DNA of 45,641 nucleotides from Trinickia symbiotica (GCF_002934455.1 NZ_PTIR01000032.1:1-45641); one strand, 5' to 3'; shown: positions 9,252-18,128, numbered from the stretch's first letter. A program made the numbers and translations. The notes: generated from the sequence alone by a model not told the origin.

Positions 9252-10163
9252 ATGCGTTTCAAAGGCCTTGATCTCAATCTCCTCGTCGCGCTGGATGCGC
9301 TCATGACGCAGCGTAACGTGACAATGGCGGCGCGAAGCATCAATCTCAGCCAACCAGCGATGAGTGCTGCCGTCGCTCGGCTACGCGACTATTTTGGCGA
9401 CGAATTGTTCGTGATGAGGGGGCGCGAGTTCGTTCCGACAGCGCGCGCGATGGAACTCTCCGGGCCGGTTCGCGAAGCTCTATTGCATATTCAGCTTTCC
9501 ATCATTTCCCGAGATGCGTTCGACCCGGCCCAGTCGAATCGCCGCTTCCGGATCTGCCTCTCCGACTTCATGATGCTCGTGTATTTTCAAAACGTCGTAA
9601 GGCGCGTGGCGCGGGAGGCGCCCTCCGTCAGTTTCGAATTGCTACCCCTCGACGACGACCCCAATGACATACTCCGGCGGGGCGAGGCGGATTTTCTTAT
9701 CATGCCGGAATTGTTCCTCAGTAATACCCATCCCAAAGTGCGGCTCCTCGACGAGAGGCTCGTATGCGTGGGCTGTCCGACGAACAAACAGCTATCGCGG
9801 CGGCTCTCGCTCGACAAATATATCTCGATGGGGCACGTTACCGTGAGGTTCGGACGCGGGCGCAAAGCCTCTATCGAGGAATTCTTTTTACTCGATCTTG
9901 GCCTCAAGAGGAGGGCCGAAGTCGTGGTTCCAAGCTTCAGCATGATCCCGCCAATGCTGTCAGGTACCCAGCGTATCGCTACAATCCCCTTGAGGCTGGC
10001 CAAGTATTTCGCGGAATTCGTACCGCTGCGGATCGTCGAAGTTCCTCTGCCGCTTTCCACATTCACTGAGACCATCCAATGGCCTGCGCTTCATAATGGT
10101 GATCCAGCGAGTGTCTGGATGCGCGGGCTGTTACTGCAAGAGGCTCGAAGCAGTATCAAGTGA
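9252..10163 (+). CDS. nodD: NodD, LysR-type nodulation regulator
   Basis: Flavonoid-responsive LysR-type activator of the nod operon. The start [18 protein letters not shown] and the helix-turn-helix that follows ([34 protein letters not shown]) are NodD signatures. The effector domain keeps family blocks such as FRICLSDFM and [12 protein letters not shown]. Length 303 is typical. It is divergent from nodB with the nod box between them. Only one nodD is seen in the window. Confidence 0.96.
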   Translation: MRFKGLDLNLLVALDALMTQRNVTMAARSINLSQPAMSAAVARLRDYFGDELFVMRGREFVPTARAMELSGPVREALLHIQLSIISRDAFDPAQSNRRFRICLSDFMMLVYFQNVVRRVAREAPSVSFELLPLDDDPNDILRRGEADFLIMPELFLSNTHPKVRLLDERLVCVGCPTNKQLSRRLSLDKYISMGHVTVRFGRGRKASIEEFFLLDLGLKRRAEVVVPSFSMIPPMLSGTQRIATIPLRLAKYFAEFVPLRIVEVPLPLSTFTETIQWPALHNGDPASVWMRGLLLQEARSSIK

Positions 10164-10183
10164 ACGACGGGATGAGCGAGAAC

Positions 10184-11503
10184 TCAGGTGGGCCGAGGGG
10201 TACAGTCTCGCAAATCGTCCAGGGGCCCGCCCCGGTTCATGCTCGTCACAACGTCAGTAAGCGTAAAGCGGAATTCGCGCAGCGTCGCGTCGATTGCCGC
10301 GGCGATTTCGTCTTCCGACGTGCCCCGATAACGGAACCGCGCGAGGATCGTGTCGTAGCCGCCCTTGCCTTCGAATACATGATCGCGCTTCGGCAAGATG
10401 GCATGGTAGAGAGCCGCGATTCCTTCTGGCAACTCGGCGTCGACGAACCGGCTGCCGATTGGCTCGGGCAGCATCAGAAAGCCGCCGCGCCTGGGCGACG
10501 CCGATACGGCTCGCGTGGCTGCCAGCCGTGCGTCGAAATGTGCCTTATCACCGGATTGCTGCGCGACCCACAGATGGAACAGATCAACGCCGTACAGATC
10601 ACGGAATAAGAACGGAATTTCTCCACCACCCACGCGGGCGCCGACCTCAAGGAAGTAAAGACCATCGACGCCATCAATTATTTCGATATGGAATGCACCG
10701 TCGCTCAATGCTAGTGCGTGCAGGCACGCACGCGCAAACGTGAGCAGCGCATCGTTCAACGGTCCCGGATCGAGCATCACCGAGCCGAGGGGCTTGCCCT
10801 GCGCAAAGTCGAGGCAAGTGTTGACGTAGCGGGACGCGCGCGCAATCGCGAATGCCCCGCCCGCAACGAACCCGTCAACGTGGTAGATGGTCCCTTCGAT
10901 GTACTCCTCGCATTCATAGTCGGCAAGCGGTAGCGTTGGCCAAAGCGCATCTAGTTGCGCGCGCGTGTCGACGCGCCGAACGCCTGCGCTTGCCGCGCCT
11001 GAGCGCGGCTTCAAGATGAGCGGAAAGCGCATGGCACCAATCAGCTTCGGATCTCGGAACACGACATCTTTCATCGCGACGAAGCGGGGCACACGCAGGT
11101 CGGCCGCTGCGACGGCACGCTTCATGACGGCCTTGTCGCGAAAGCGTACGACTGTGAAGGGCCGGTCACCAAAGATGCCGAACGCATTACGAAGGCGGGC
11201 AGCCGCCATCAGGTCGAATTCGGACAGCGCGATCAGCCGATCGATGCCACCGAGAGCCGCGCTGCACGCGAGCACGGCCTCATGCAGCGCACGCTCGTCG
11301 ACGAAATCGGGCACGTGTTCGACGTGCGCGATGTGCGGCGCAGCGAGCGCCGCGGCGCCGTTTGGCGTGCAGACATATGCGACATCATGCGCGGTATGGT
11401 CGATATAGCGATGGTAGGCGGCGAAGTCGTCAGACCAACGGTTCAGTACGACGATGCGATTGCGTTCGGAGGACGGATTGAGCGTCATGTTGCTTGGTCT
11501 CAT
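10184..11503 (-). CDS. ATP-grasp ligase 1
   Basis: An ATP-grasp carboxylate-amine/thiol ligase of unknown substrate. Such enzymes activate a carboxylate as acyl phosphate and join it to an amine. Visible elements: FRDKAVMKRAVAAADLRVPRF (pre-grasp), FPLILKPRSGAASAGVRRV (ATP-binding Lys and Gly-rich loop), CEEYIEGTIYHVDGF (adenine contact), and HIEII...YFLEVGARVGGGE (metal-binding Glu). The ATG overlaps the stop of the upstream NifV-like gene by one base (TGATG), so the two are probably coupled. It is the last gene of the accessory block and converges on nodD. A second, ruined copy of its 3' end lies at 12740-12900. It could act with ligase 2 in making a peptide- or amide-like product; that is inference. 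Confidence 0.82.
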   Translation of the reverse strand: MRPSNMTLNPSSERNRIVVLNRWSDDFAAYHRYIDHTAHDVAYVCTPNGAAALAAPHIAHVEHVPDFVDERALHEAVLACSAALGGIDRLIALSEFDLMAAARLRNAFGIFGDRPFTVVRFRDKAVMKRAVAAADLRVPRFVAMKDVVFRDPKLIGAMRFPLILKPRSGAASAGVRRVDTRAQLDALWPTLPLADYECEEYIEGTIYHVDGFVAGGAFAIARASRYVNTCLDFAQGKPLGSVMLDPGPLNDALLTFARACLHALALSDGAFHIEIIDGVDGLYFLEVGARVGGGEIPFLFRDLYGVDLFHLWVAQQSGDKAHFDARLAATRAVSASPRRGGFLMLPEPIGSRFVDAELPEGIAALYHAILPKRDHVFEGKGGYDTILARFRYRGTSEDEIAAAIDATLREFRFTLTDVVTSMNRGGPLDDLRDCTPRPT

Positions 11504-12687
11504 CAACTATCGGTACGCGACAAATCGAGTTTGAGCGCGCGAAGCGCTTCAGCAAGTCGCAAATCGAGCGTTTCACCAGCTTCTGCGAGAAAGCGATAGA
11601 GGTCGCTTGCACTTGGAGCCTGCTTGTACTGTGCGGCGAAATGACGGATGCGGTCGAGCAGCAGTGGGACGAGCCACTCGGCCACGCTCACGCCTAGCGC
11701 GCTGTAGGCCTGGTGCACGCTTTGGGGGCCACAATGTTCTCCGAGTGCTACCGACCGCTGCCGTCCTGGCTGGGGATATTCGAACTCCTCGTGTGTCCTG
11801 CGATGCTTCGTGATGCCGCCGGTGCGATCGCTGGGGTCGGACGTGAGGACGCCGCGATCAACGATGCTCTTGTCGGAAAAAATGATGCGGCCCGACGCCC
11901 ATTCGATTAGTCGACAAACTGCGGGCAGGGCTTCGGTATTGATCCCGGTGTCCCGTCCTAGCAGGTGTCGCGCGCCGATAACGATCTCTTCGAGTGCCGC
12001 ATTGCCGGCTCGCTTGCCCAAGCAGTCGACTGTGGTGTTCGCGTGGGTGGCTCCCGCCCGCAGGGCAGCGAGCGTGTTGGCTGTGGCGAGTCCGAGGTCG
12101 TCGTGCGCGTGGATTTCGATCTCGAGGTCGACGGCATCGCGCAGCCTTGCGATGGCCTCGTAGGTCGAAAACGGATCGAGCACGCCAAGGGTATCGGCGA
12201 AGCGCACGCGCTGCGCGCCGTGTTGCTGCGCGCAGCGCGCCACTTGCACGAGGAAGGCGGGGTCTGCGCGCGAGGCGTCTTCCATGCCGAGGGAAATCTT
12301 GCGGTCGCTCTTCACTGCCTCGGCGATGACGCGCGCGATTTGCTCCAGCACCCATCTGCGCGGCTTTTGCAGCTTGTCCTGCAAACGAATGTCAGAAACG
12401 GGAATTGAGAGGTGGACGATATCGGCATTGCAGCGCAACGCCGCGGCAAGGTCTCGTTGAGTCAGGTCCCCCCATACCATCAGGCGGGCGTCGAGATTCA
12501 AGTCGACGATCGCCTTGATGCGCGCGATTTCGTCTTCACCCAGGGCGGGGATGCCGACTTCGATTTCGGCGACGCCGGCTCGTGATAGCGCGGCCGCGAT
12601 CGCGCATCTTTGATCGAGTGTGAACGCGACTCCGACGGTTTGCTCGCCGTCGCATAGGGTGGTGTCGTTGATAATCGGTGCAGACAT
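11503..12687 (-). CDS. degenerate NifV-like (homocitrate synthase) paralogue
   Basis: A homocitrate/isopropylmalate synthase-family protein of 394 residues, closely related to NifV but altered at key places. The active-site motif TTLRDGEQ reads TTLCDGEQ (Cys12 replaces the Arg that is catalytic in the family), while the metal-binding HAHDD is kept. The later FTHESGIH-type motif, intact in the nifV at 18286, is lost (LTSDPSDRTGG). The C-terminus is not NifV: its last 20 or so residues (LDLRLAEALRALKLD) match the tail of ATP-grasp ligase 2. The frame is open, so it may be expressed. It is probably unable to make homocitrate and may have a new role or be decaying. The start used has weak GAGAG upstream; an ATG at 12729 is possible. 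Confidence 0.75.
   Translation of the reverse strand: MSAPIINDTTLCDGEQTVGVAFTLDQRCAIAAALSRAGVAEIEVGIPALGEDEIARIKAIVDLNLDARLMVWGDLTQRDLAAALRCNADIVHLSIPVSDIRLQDKLQKPRRWVLEQIARVIAEAVKSDRKISLGMEDASRADPAFLVQVARCAQQHGAQRVRFADTLGVLDPFSTYEAIARLRDAVDLEIEIHAHDDLGLATANTLAALRAGATHANTTVDCLGKRAGNAALEEIVIGARHLLGRDTGINTEALPAVCRLIEWASGRIIFSDKSIVDRGVLTSDPSDRTGGITKHRRTHEEFEYPQPGRQRSVALGEHCGPQSVHQAYSALGVSVAEWLVPLLLDRIRHFAAQYKQAPSASDLYRFLAEAGETLDLRLAEALRALKLDLSRTDS
12021..12457. repeat. 437-bp near-identical direct repeat, copy A
   Basis: This internal part of the NifV-like gene recurs at 33329-33765 in the same orientation. Comparing by eye I find a single base difference. Homology at lower identity continues on both sides, from about 11800 to about 12725. 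Such identity far exceeds that of the flanks, which points to gene conversion or recent exchange. Confidence 0.92.
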
Positions 12688-12739
12688 TTCACTATTCTCT
12701 CGGGTTATCGCCCATGGGCTCTCGCGCATGAATTCGCGC

Positions 12740-12900
12740 TCACGACATCCGTGAGCGCTATGCGGAAATCGTGCGGCACCGCGCGGATTGCTGCGGCGAT
12801 TTCGTTTTCCGATGCGTCGCGGTAGCGGAACCGCGCGAGGACCGTGCCTTAGCAGACCTTGCGGCCGAATGCGTGATGGCGCCGCGGCAAGATGGCATCA
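12740..12900 (-). pseudogene. remnant of the 3' end of an ATP-grasp ligase 1 copy
   Basis: Read on the minus strand, this stretch encodes ILPRRHHAFGRKVC, a stop, then TVLARFRYRDASENEIAAAIRA. The end of ATP-grasp ligase 1 reads ILPKRDHVFEGKGG...TILARFRYRGTSEDEIAAAIDA. The DNA aligns without large gaps to 10244-10407 at roughly 70 percent identity by eye. The remnant directly abuts the stop codon of ATP-grasp ligase 2. It is a dead fragment showing that a [ligase 2 - ligase 1] pair once existed in tandem. Confidence 0.85.
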
Positions 12901-14136
12901 TCAATTGTCGATACAGGATTGATCGAGTCTAAGCATGCGCAGGGCTTCGGCGAGGCGGAAATCGAGCGTCGGTCGATCCGAGGCGGTAAACAGTACATGC
13001 CCGACGCGGCCGCGAAAGTCAGTCAGCTGCGGCACCGTACCGCCGATGTGCGAGTAGACCTCGACCTCCTGGAAGCCGGGCAGTGCGCGCACTTTTTGGA
13101 TGCCCGCGGCACCGGCGAACCGCTCCGCTGAGGTCGCGAGGAACTTAACGCCGCTCACGCACGTCGCGAGCGCCTCTTTGCAGTCGGGCGTCGGAACCAC
13201 GTCGCCGAGATGACCACGTATCATTACGTCCGGCAGCGAGATCGATTTGCTGAGTTCGACGAGCCGGTAGATCCGATCACCGCCGAGCCGCGCGGCCATT
13301 TCGATCAACACCGGGCCGTCTCGGGTAATGCGAGCCTCTGCATGGAACACGCCGAGCGTGAGGCCGATACACTTCGCGACCGCCTCGACATATGCAACAA
13401 GTGTCGCTCGACGGTCCGGTGTGAGCGGCGCTTCGACGACATGTCCCATCTCGACAAAATATGGCTCTGGGCCGAGCAGCTTCTCGGTCACTGCCACTAC
13501 GCGCGGCCCAAGTGGACCGATGTAGCCTTCGATGCTGTATTCGGGGCCCTCGAGATATTGCTCAAGCAGCAAAGCTTGGCCGATCTTGCAGCCCATATCG
13601 ACAACAACCGCGCGCATGGCGCTCTCGGCCATAAACCGCAGTTCCTGCAGGGAGTCGACTCGCGTGACGAGCTGGCTGCCGCAGCCGTCGACAGGCTTCA
13701 GGACGGCCGGGAAGCCGACCAGCGAAGCCGCCGCGACGATGTCTTGCGAACCTGTTATTCGGGCGAAGCGTGGCACCGCGAGTCCGGCGTCTGCGAGGCG
13801 TTTCCGACTCTGGTACTTGTCGCGCGCGAGCGTCGCCGCTTCCAGCGGCAGATGCGGCAGGCCGAGCTGCGCGGCCGCTTCCGCAGCCGAGCGGACCGTG
13901 TATTCGAAACCGGGCACGATCGCGTCGGCGCCGACGGCACGCGCGGCGGCCGCAACCGCGTTTGCCGACGCAGTATCCACCGTCGTGAAAGAAGCGGCCG
14001 CAGCGCGCAGTTCAGGTGGCACAACGCGCTCGGCGCGGTCGGCGGAGAATACGTGCGCGGCGACTCCAAGGCGCGCAGCGGCAGCGATAAGCGCCGTGCC
14101 CGACGATGCCGGTTCGACGACGATGACTGCGGTCAT
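12901..14136 (-). CDS. ATP-grasp ligase 2
   Basis: A second ATP-grasp ligase, only distantly like ligase 1. Elements: N-terminal nucleotide-binding-like fold starting MTAVIVVEPASSGTALIAAA, the pre-grasp LARDKYQSRKRLADAGLAVPRF, FPAVLKPVDGCGSQLV, LLLEQYLEGPEYSIEGYI, and the metal-binding VFHAEARITRDGPVLIEMAARLGGD. A C-terminal domain ending in GHVLFTASDR...RLAEALRMLRLD follows, as in L-amino-acid ligases and similar enzymes. The substrate is unknown. I chose the ATG with AGGGAG 7 bases upstream. It starts 10 bases after the oxidase gene, so they are likely co-transcribed. Confidence 0.83.
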   Translation of the reverse strand: MTAVIVVEPASSGTALIAAAARLGVAAHVFSADRAERVVPPELRAAAASFTTVDTASANAVAAAARAVGADAIVPGFEYTVRSAAEAAAQLGLPHLPLEAATLARDKYQSRKRLADAGLAVPRFARITGSQDIVAAASLVGFPAVLKPVDGCGSQLVTRVDSLQELRFMAESAMRAVVVDMGCKIGQALLLEQYLEGPEYSIEGYIGPLGPRVVAVTEKLLGPEPYFVEMGHVVEAPLTPDRRATLVAYVEAVAKCIGLTLGVFHAEARITRDGPVLIEMAARLGGDRIYRLVELSKSISLPDVMIRGHLGDVVPTPDCKEALATCVSGVKFLATSAERFAGAAGIQKVRALPGFQEVEVYSHIGGTVPQLTDFRGRVGHVLFTASDRPTLDFRLAEALRMLRLDQSCIDN

Positions 14137-14146
14137 GGAACGCTCC

Positions 14147-14842
14147 CTACGCTGCGGCGGTTTTGGGCTGCGGAACGGTCGCGGCGCGCAACTCATCGAA
14201 GTATTCGCCGATCAGCGCGATGAAGTGGCGCAGATACGTTTCCGCCTTGTCGATTCCACCCCAGCTGTCGATTGACCGCTGCACGGCGGCCCACATCAGG
14301 TCGTCATGAAAGTGCGTTTCGTCATACTCGATATGGCGGCGCGAACCCTGCACGTGTTGGTCGCCGAACACGCGGGCGGCAGCTGAGGTGATCGTCTTGT
14401 TGTAGAGATCCGAATACCATTCGACGAACCAGTTCCACACCATCGTCGGCAGCGGACCGTCACGGCAGATGCTCAGGTACAAGTAGCCGATCAGCTTGTC
14501 GGTGCTGTGGAATGGCGCGATGTGGTCCACTTGATCGGCCGTCAGGCCAAATTTCTCAATGTCGCGCAGGAACAGCCCTTCGTGCCCATATTCCTCGGAG
14601 AGGTATTGCGCGAGAGTCTGCGCGAGCGCGTTGTCCTTGGAACCTATCTTGTAAAGCGCGAATGCGTCGACTTCATTGTTGAGGCGGATACGCAGCACTG
14701 TTTCGACGAGGTGCCGACGATAGTATTCGCTGTCGATCCACTCGCCACGATGAAACGCCGCGGTTTCCGGCGAAGCGGTGAACATCTGCTGCATTCCATG
14801 CGCCGCTACTTGTTCGAGACGTGCACGGTCGTTCCTTACCAT
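14147..14842 (-). CDS. haem-oxygenase-like di-iron oxidase (HDO-like)
   Basis: A 231-residue all-helical protein of the haem-oxygenase-like/TenA-like fold. Counting from the upstream ATG at 14845, candidate metal ligands are Glu58 (NNEVDAF), Glu85-x2-His88 (EEYGHEG), Glu142 (FVEWYSD) and His171-x3-Asp175-x2-His178 (HIEYDETH). This layout resembles that of non-haem di-iron oxidases such as CADD, UndA and SznF, which perform oxygen-dependent N-oxygenation, desaturation or fragmentation in small-molecule pathways. The substrate here is unknown. GGAGG lies 7 bases before the chosen second ATG. It probably oxidises a product or precursor of the neighbouring ATP-grasp ligases; this is inference from context. 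Confidence 0.8.
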   Translation of the reverse strand: MVRNDRARLEQVAAHGMQQMFTASPETAAFHRGEWIDSEYYRRHLVETVLRIRLNNEVDAFALYKIGSKDNALAQTLAQYLSEEYGHEGLFLRDIEKFGLTADQVDHIAPFHSTDKLIGYLYLSICRDGPLPTMVWNWFVEWYSDLYNKTITSAAARVFGDQHVQGSRRHIEYDETHFHDDLMWAAVQRSIDSWGGIDKAETYLRHFIALIGEYFDELRAATVPQPKTAAA

Positions 14843-15092
14843 CATTCAACCTCCAGATAAAATCAGAAAACAAAGACAGGAATACGGTGCAACCGGTGCG
14901 TCCCCACTCCGATCGTGGGAAGCCGGGAGCCAGGTGGTCTGTAGATGAAGCAATTCTGTACGTTCGAACTTGCGGAAAACCCGTTACTGCCATGCCGAAA
15001 CCGCGGCAAGTTATTGCGCGATGAGAAGGCGGTACTGCGGGACACTTTCCGACGATTCCAGACCAACTCCGCCTTTGCGAGATCGGGGCACG

Positions 15093-16124
15093 TCAAAGCT
15101 TTCGACGCCCCTTACATCGATCTGCGTCAGGAGAAGCGGGTTGATTCCGCGTTTCTGGTCGTAGCGCCGGCAGTCGTGAATCCCTTGCACGAACGCGCCG
15201 CCTTGCTGACAGCGAGATCGGTTTCTCCACCACAATCGCGCAGATGCTCGCGGTGATAACACAGAGCGTGCCAAAGATCCGGGACGTGCTCATCGGTTCT
15301 TCAAGTATGATGAAGCCGATTGCGGCCGCAATCGCAGGTTCCGCGCTCATTAGAATGGCGAACACTGACGCACTCATTCGGCGCAGCGCGATCAGTTCTA
15401 GGGCGTATGGGACGAGCGGTACCAGCACCGAAAGATACGCGGCGTCAATCAGTTGTCTGGGAGGCAAATGGCCCCCACTTTGTAAGAGTCCGAAGGGAGT
15501 CGTGACGACGGCAGCCGTGATCAGTGACACGGCAAGTCCTTCTAGTCCCTCGAACAGTGTCCCGACGTGCTTCGTCAACACGATGTACGCGGCCCAGCCG
15601 CACGCCGCCCCGATCGGGAAGACCAGGTCGGCCAAGGCGACAACCCACGTACCGTTATCGCGAATGAGTAGTAGCACGCCGGCTGCCGCGAGAACCGGCC
15701 ACGCCAGCAATGCCGGTTTGCGTACACTGAACGTCGCGACCGCGAGCGGCCCGAGGAAGTTGATCGCGACTGCAAGCGCGAGTGGCATGCGGCGCACTGC
15801 CTCGAAGAAGCACAGCGTCATGCATGCTGCCGCGCTGCCAAGCGCGATCGCGGCGAACCAGTGCTTCCGCGAATACGTGTTCAGCGGCGGCCGTATGATG
15901 GCCGCGAGGGCGAAGGCCGCAAAGCAGAGCCGCAGCCAAGTTATGCTAATGGTGCCGTACTCTAGCGTCGCAGGCCGCGACAGCGCGGCGCCGAGTTGGA
16001 CACTGCACATCGATGCGACGACGAGCAGCGGTGCAACGGCGCGTGAGAACAATTTTGACAAATTCGGCGCTTTGCGCTCGGGTTCTTTTGCCGTTAATTC
16101 CTTTGCATTTAATTCTTGATTCAT
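15093..16124 (-). CDS. EamA-family exporter (RhtA-like)
   Basis: Inner-membrane transporter of the drug/metabolite superfamily with two EamA repeats. About ten hydrophobic helices are seen, from LLVVASMCSVQLGAALS to IFGTLCVITASICAIVV, including ALAVAINFLGPLAVA and ILMSAEPAIAAAIGFIILEE, which are typical of RhtA-type threonine/homoserine and amino-acid exporters. The last 50 residues are polar, Arg-rich and unlike the family. GGAGAGGA precedes the start. It heads the accessory block on the minus strand, 250 bases upstream of the oxidase gene, and is divergent from a LysR regulator. It would suit export of the block's product. Confidence 0.87.
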   Translation of the reverse strand: MNQELNAKELTAKEPERKAPNLSKLFSRAVAPLLVVASMCSVQLGAALSRPATLEYGTISITWLRLCFAAFALAAIIRPPLNTYSRKHWFAAIALGSAAACMTLCFFEAVRRMPLALAVAINFLGPLAVATFSVRKPALLAWPVLAAAGVLLLIRDNGTWVVALADLVFPIGAACGWAAYIVLTKHVGTLFEGLEGLAVSLITAAVVTTPFGLLQSGGHLPPRQLIDAAYLSVLVPLVPYALELIALRRMSASVFAILMSAEPAIAAAIGFIILEEPMSTSRIFGTLCVITASICAIVVEKPISLSARRRVRARDSRLPALRPETRNQPASPDADRCKGRRKL

Positions 16125-16214
16125 GCATCCTCTCCGCGTCCTTGATGAGGATGCTAACCGCAGCTGTACGCTTGGTGTAAGCTGATAATGTTTATGTTTG
16201 CATGAGGAAAATTG

Positions 16215-17147
16215 ATGGTTCGCGATCTCGACAGCACGCTACTGCGTATCTTTGTGACTGTGGTGGAAACGGGTAGCGTGAGCAATGCCGCGATAGCACT
16301 CAATCGCACTCAGGCTGCTATCAGCATGGCGCTTCGACGCCTTGAAGACCAAGTCGGTCAGCGTTTGCTCGAGCGCTCGCCGCGCGGCGTCAAGCCGACG
16401 CCGGCGGGCAGCGTGCTACTCCCGTACGCGCACAAGCTGCTCGAAATCGGCCTCGCCGCGCGTGCCGCGCTGAACGCGGGCGACATCTCAGGCGCGGTAC
16501 GGGTCGGCATTCTCGAGGATATCGCAATGAGTCACCTTCGGCACGCGCTGCGCCAGTTTTCGGCATCGTTTCCCGATGTCGCGCTCGAAATCGTCGTCGA
16601 CTCGAGTCCCGCGCTATCCCGGCGGCTCGCGAGCAACACGCTCGATTTCGCGATCGGCGATCCTGCGCACATCTACGCCGAACCGCTCGTCACTTGGCGG
16701 CATCCTCTTCGGTGGGCAGCCGCGCGTACGCGCAGTGCTGACTTACGCGGCGGCCCCCTACCGATTGTGGCATTCAGCGGAGCATGTCGATGGCAGGAAA
16801 ACTTCTTCGAGACGTTGCGCGAAGCCGGCATCGCGTGGCGCGTCGCGTGCGTGAGCACGAGCCTGTCCGCAATCCAGTCGGCCGTCGAGGCCGGGCTCGG
16901 TGTTGCTGTGCTACTCGACTGGAATGTGCGCCGCGATACGATGCATGCAATTGATCCGTGTGTTGCCGGTCTGCCGACGCCGCCCGTGGCCGAATTCGGG
17001 CTGTTCAGCCACGGAAATGCGGACGGCTGCACGCCAGCGGCAACGACGCTTCAGCGCTTCTTATTTCGGGCGCTGCAGCTAGGTTCGTCCGATGACGACG
17101 TGCTCCACTCGAGAGGGAGCGCATCAACAGGCCGCTGCAGCTCGTGA
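16215..17147 (+). CDS. LysR-family regulator
   Basis: 310-residue LysR-type transcription factor. The N-terminal helix-turn-helix (GSVSNAAIALNRTQAAISMALRRLEDQVGQRLLER) is followed by a PTPAG turn and a periplasmic-binding-protein-like effector domain. It is divergent from the EamA exporter gene with a 90-base gap, the classical arrangement for a local activator, so it probably controls the accessory block at 10184-16124. The effector is unknown. It is not NodD: the N-terminus lacks the NodD signature. ATG at 16215 has GAGGAAA upstream; a TTG three bases earlier is less likely. The C-terminal 25 residues are low-similarity. Confidence 0.88.
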   Translation: MVRDLDSTLLRIFVTVVETGSVSNAAIALNRTQAAISMALRRLEDQVGQRLLERSPRGVKPTPAGSVLLPYAHKLLEIGLAARAALNAGDISGAVRVGILEDIAMSHLRHALRQFSASFPDVALEIVVDSSPALSRRLASNTLDFAIGDPAHIYAEPLVTWRHPLRWAAARTRSADLRGGPLPIVAFSGACRWQENFFETLREAGIAWRVACVSTSLSAIQSAVEAGLGVAVLLDWNVRRDTMHAIDPCVAGLPTPPVAEFGLFSHGNADGCTPAATTLQRFLFRALQLGSSDDDVLHSRGSASTGRCSS

Positions 17148-17369
17148 TTTTCTGCACGAGTCGCGGATTGGGTGGAGGAGGGAATTGGCAATTTTCGCGC
17201 TCGCGCAGCTTCGCTGGACGCGTGAAGCATTCAGCCCACAGTGCATTTCTCCCCACATGAATAATGATAGCGATCCGAACGACTTTCATCATCATAATTG
17301 GGTATTGTGGTAGAAAGGCAATCCGATTCCGTATCCATCAACAAGTGCCGCCGTTAACAATCGGCTTTG

Positions 17370-18128
17370 CTAATTCTGTTTTCGCTCGATTGACCTTAGT
17401 GCGGCGCGCAGCGGTGCGGCATCGCTGCCCAATCGCTTACTCGCGGTGATCGCCGCCTCAATCATCGGCCGCTTCATCCGGCCTAGCCGAGTTACGTCGA
17501 TGCGCGACGCGGGTCCTGTCAACGCGAGAGCGCCAGCGAGCGACTGCATCGCTGAGAACACCGGAACGGCGATGCTGGCGGTATCCATCTCATGCTGACC
17601 TGGCAATACACAACAGCAGTCGTACCGGATTTGCTCATAGCGCTTACCGGGTGCATGACTGAATGCGGCTAGCACATAGCCGGCGGCGTTTTCGGTCATC
17701 GTCTGTACGTCGCCTTCTTGAATGTGATCGCAGACCGTGCGCGACGAATTCAAGCGGCATAGGCAGACGATTAACTTCTCGCGCATTACGTGAAACGAGA
17801 GGCTCTCGCCGCTGTCGTCGCGCAGTGCGTGCATCGACGGCAAAATTGCATCACAAAGTTGCAGGCCGCGCTGATAGAGCGCGCCCAGTTGCAGCGCTGT
17901 GGGTCCAATGTGGTAGCGGCCGTCGTCGTCTCGATAGATCATCCGGAGTTGCATGAGCGACGCTGTCAATCGTAGGACCGTGCTTTTGTAGAGCCCGGTG
18001 CGCGCGGCAAGCTCCTCGAATGAGAGGCCTTTCTGGCCGGACAAGCGGAACGCAAAGAGAATCGCGAATGCACGGTCGAGCGTGGCGGCGCCCTCGGCGC
18101 TTGTTTCGGGGATTGGTCTTGGTCGCAT
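17370..18128 (-). CDS. IclR-family regulator
   Basis: 252-residue transcription factor. It has a winged helix-turn-helix (LDRAFAILFAFRLSGQKGLSFEELAARTGLYKSTVLRLTASLMQ) and a C-terminal effector-binding domain with the IclR-type segments FHVMREKLIVCLCRLNS and SIAVPVFSAM. The target genes and effector are unknown. It lies just downstream of nifV on the same strand and converges on the LysR gene. The 222-base gap on that side holds no recognisable gene. The start MRPRPIPETSAEG was chosen because upstream residues lack family likeness. Confidence 0.85.
   Translation of the reverse strand: MRPRPIPETSAEGAATLDRAFAILFAFRLSGQKGLSFEELAARTGLYKSTVLRLTASLMQLRMIYRDDDGRYHIGPTALQLGALYQRGLQLCDAILPSMHALRDDSGESLSFHVMREKLIVCLCRLNSSRTVCDHIQEGDVQTMTENAAGYVLAAFSHAPGKRYEQIRYDCCCVLPGQHEMDTASIAVPVFSAMQSLAGALALTGPASRIDVTRLGRMKRPMIEAAITASKRLGSDAAPLRAALRSIERKQN

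Noticed and set aside
11965-12408. Open frame opposite the NifV-like gene, repeated almost unchanged at 33273-33716
   Set aside because: The conservation comes from the 437-bp DNA repeat, not from selection on this frame; composition is Arg-rich and shadow-like.
13210-14223. Open frame of over 300 codons opposite ATP-grasp ligase 2
   Set aside because: Very Arg-rich, runs across the ligase gene on the other strand, no recognisable domain.
14846-15092. Possible sigma-54 promoter before the di-iron oxidase gene
   Set aside because: The best element has an 11-base spacer and a poor -24 box.
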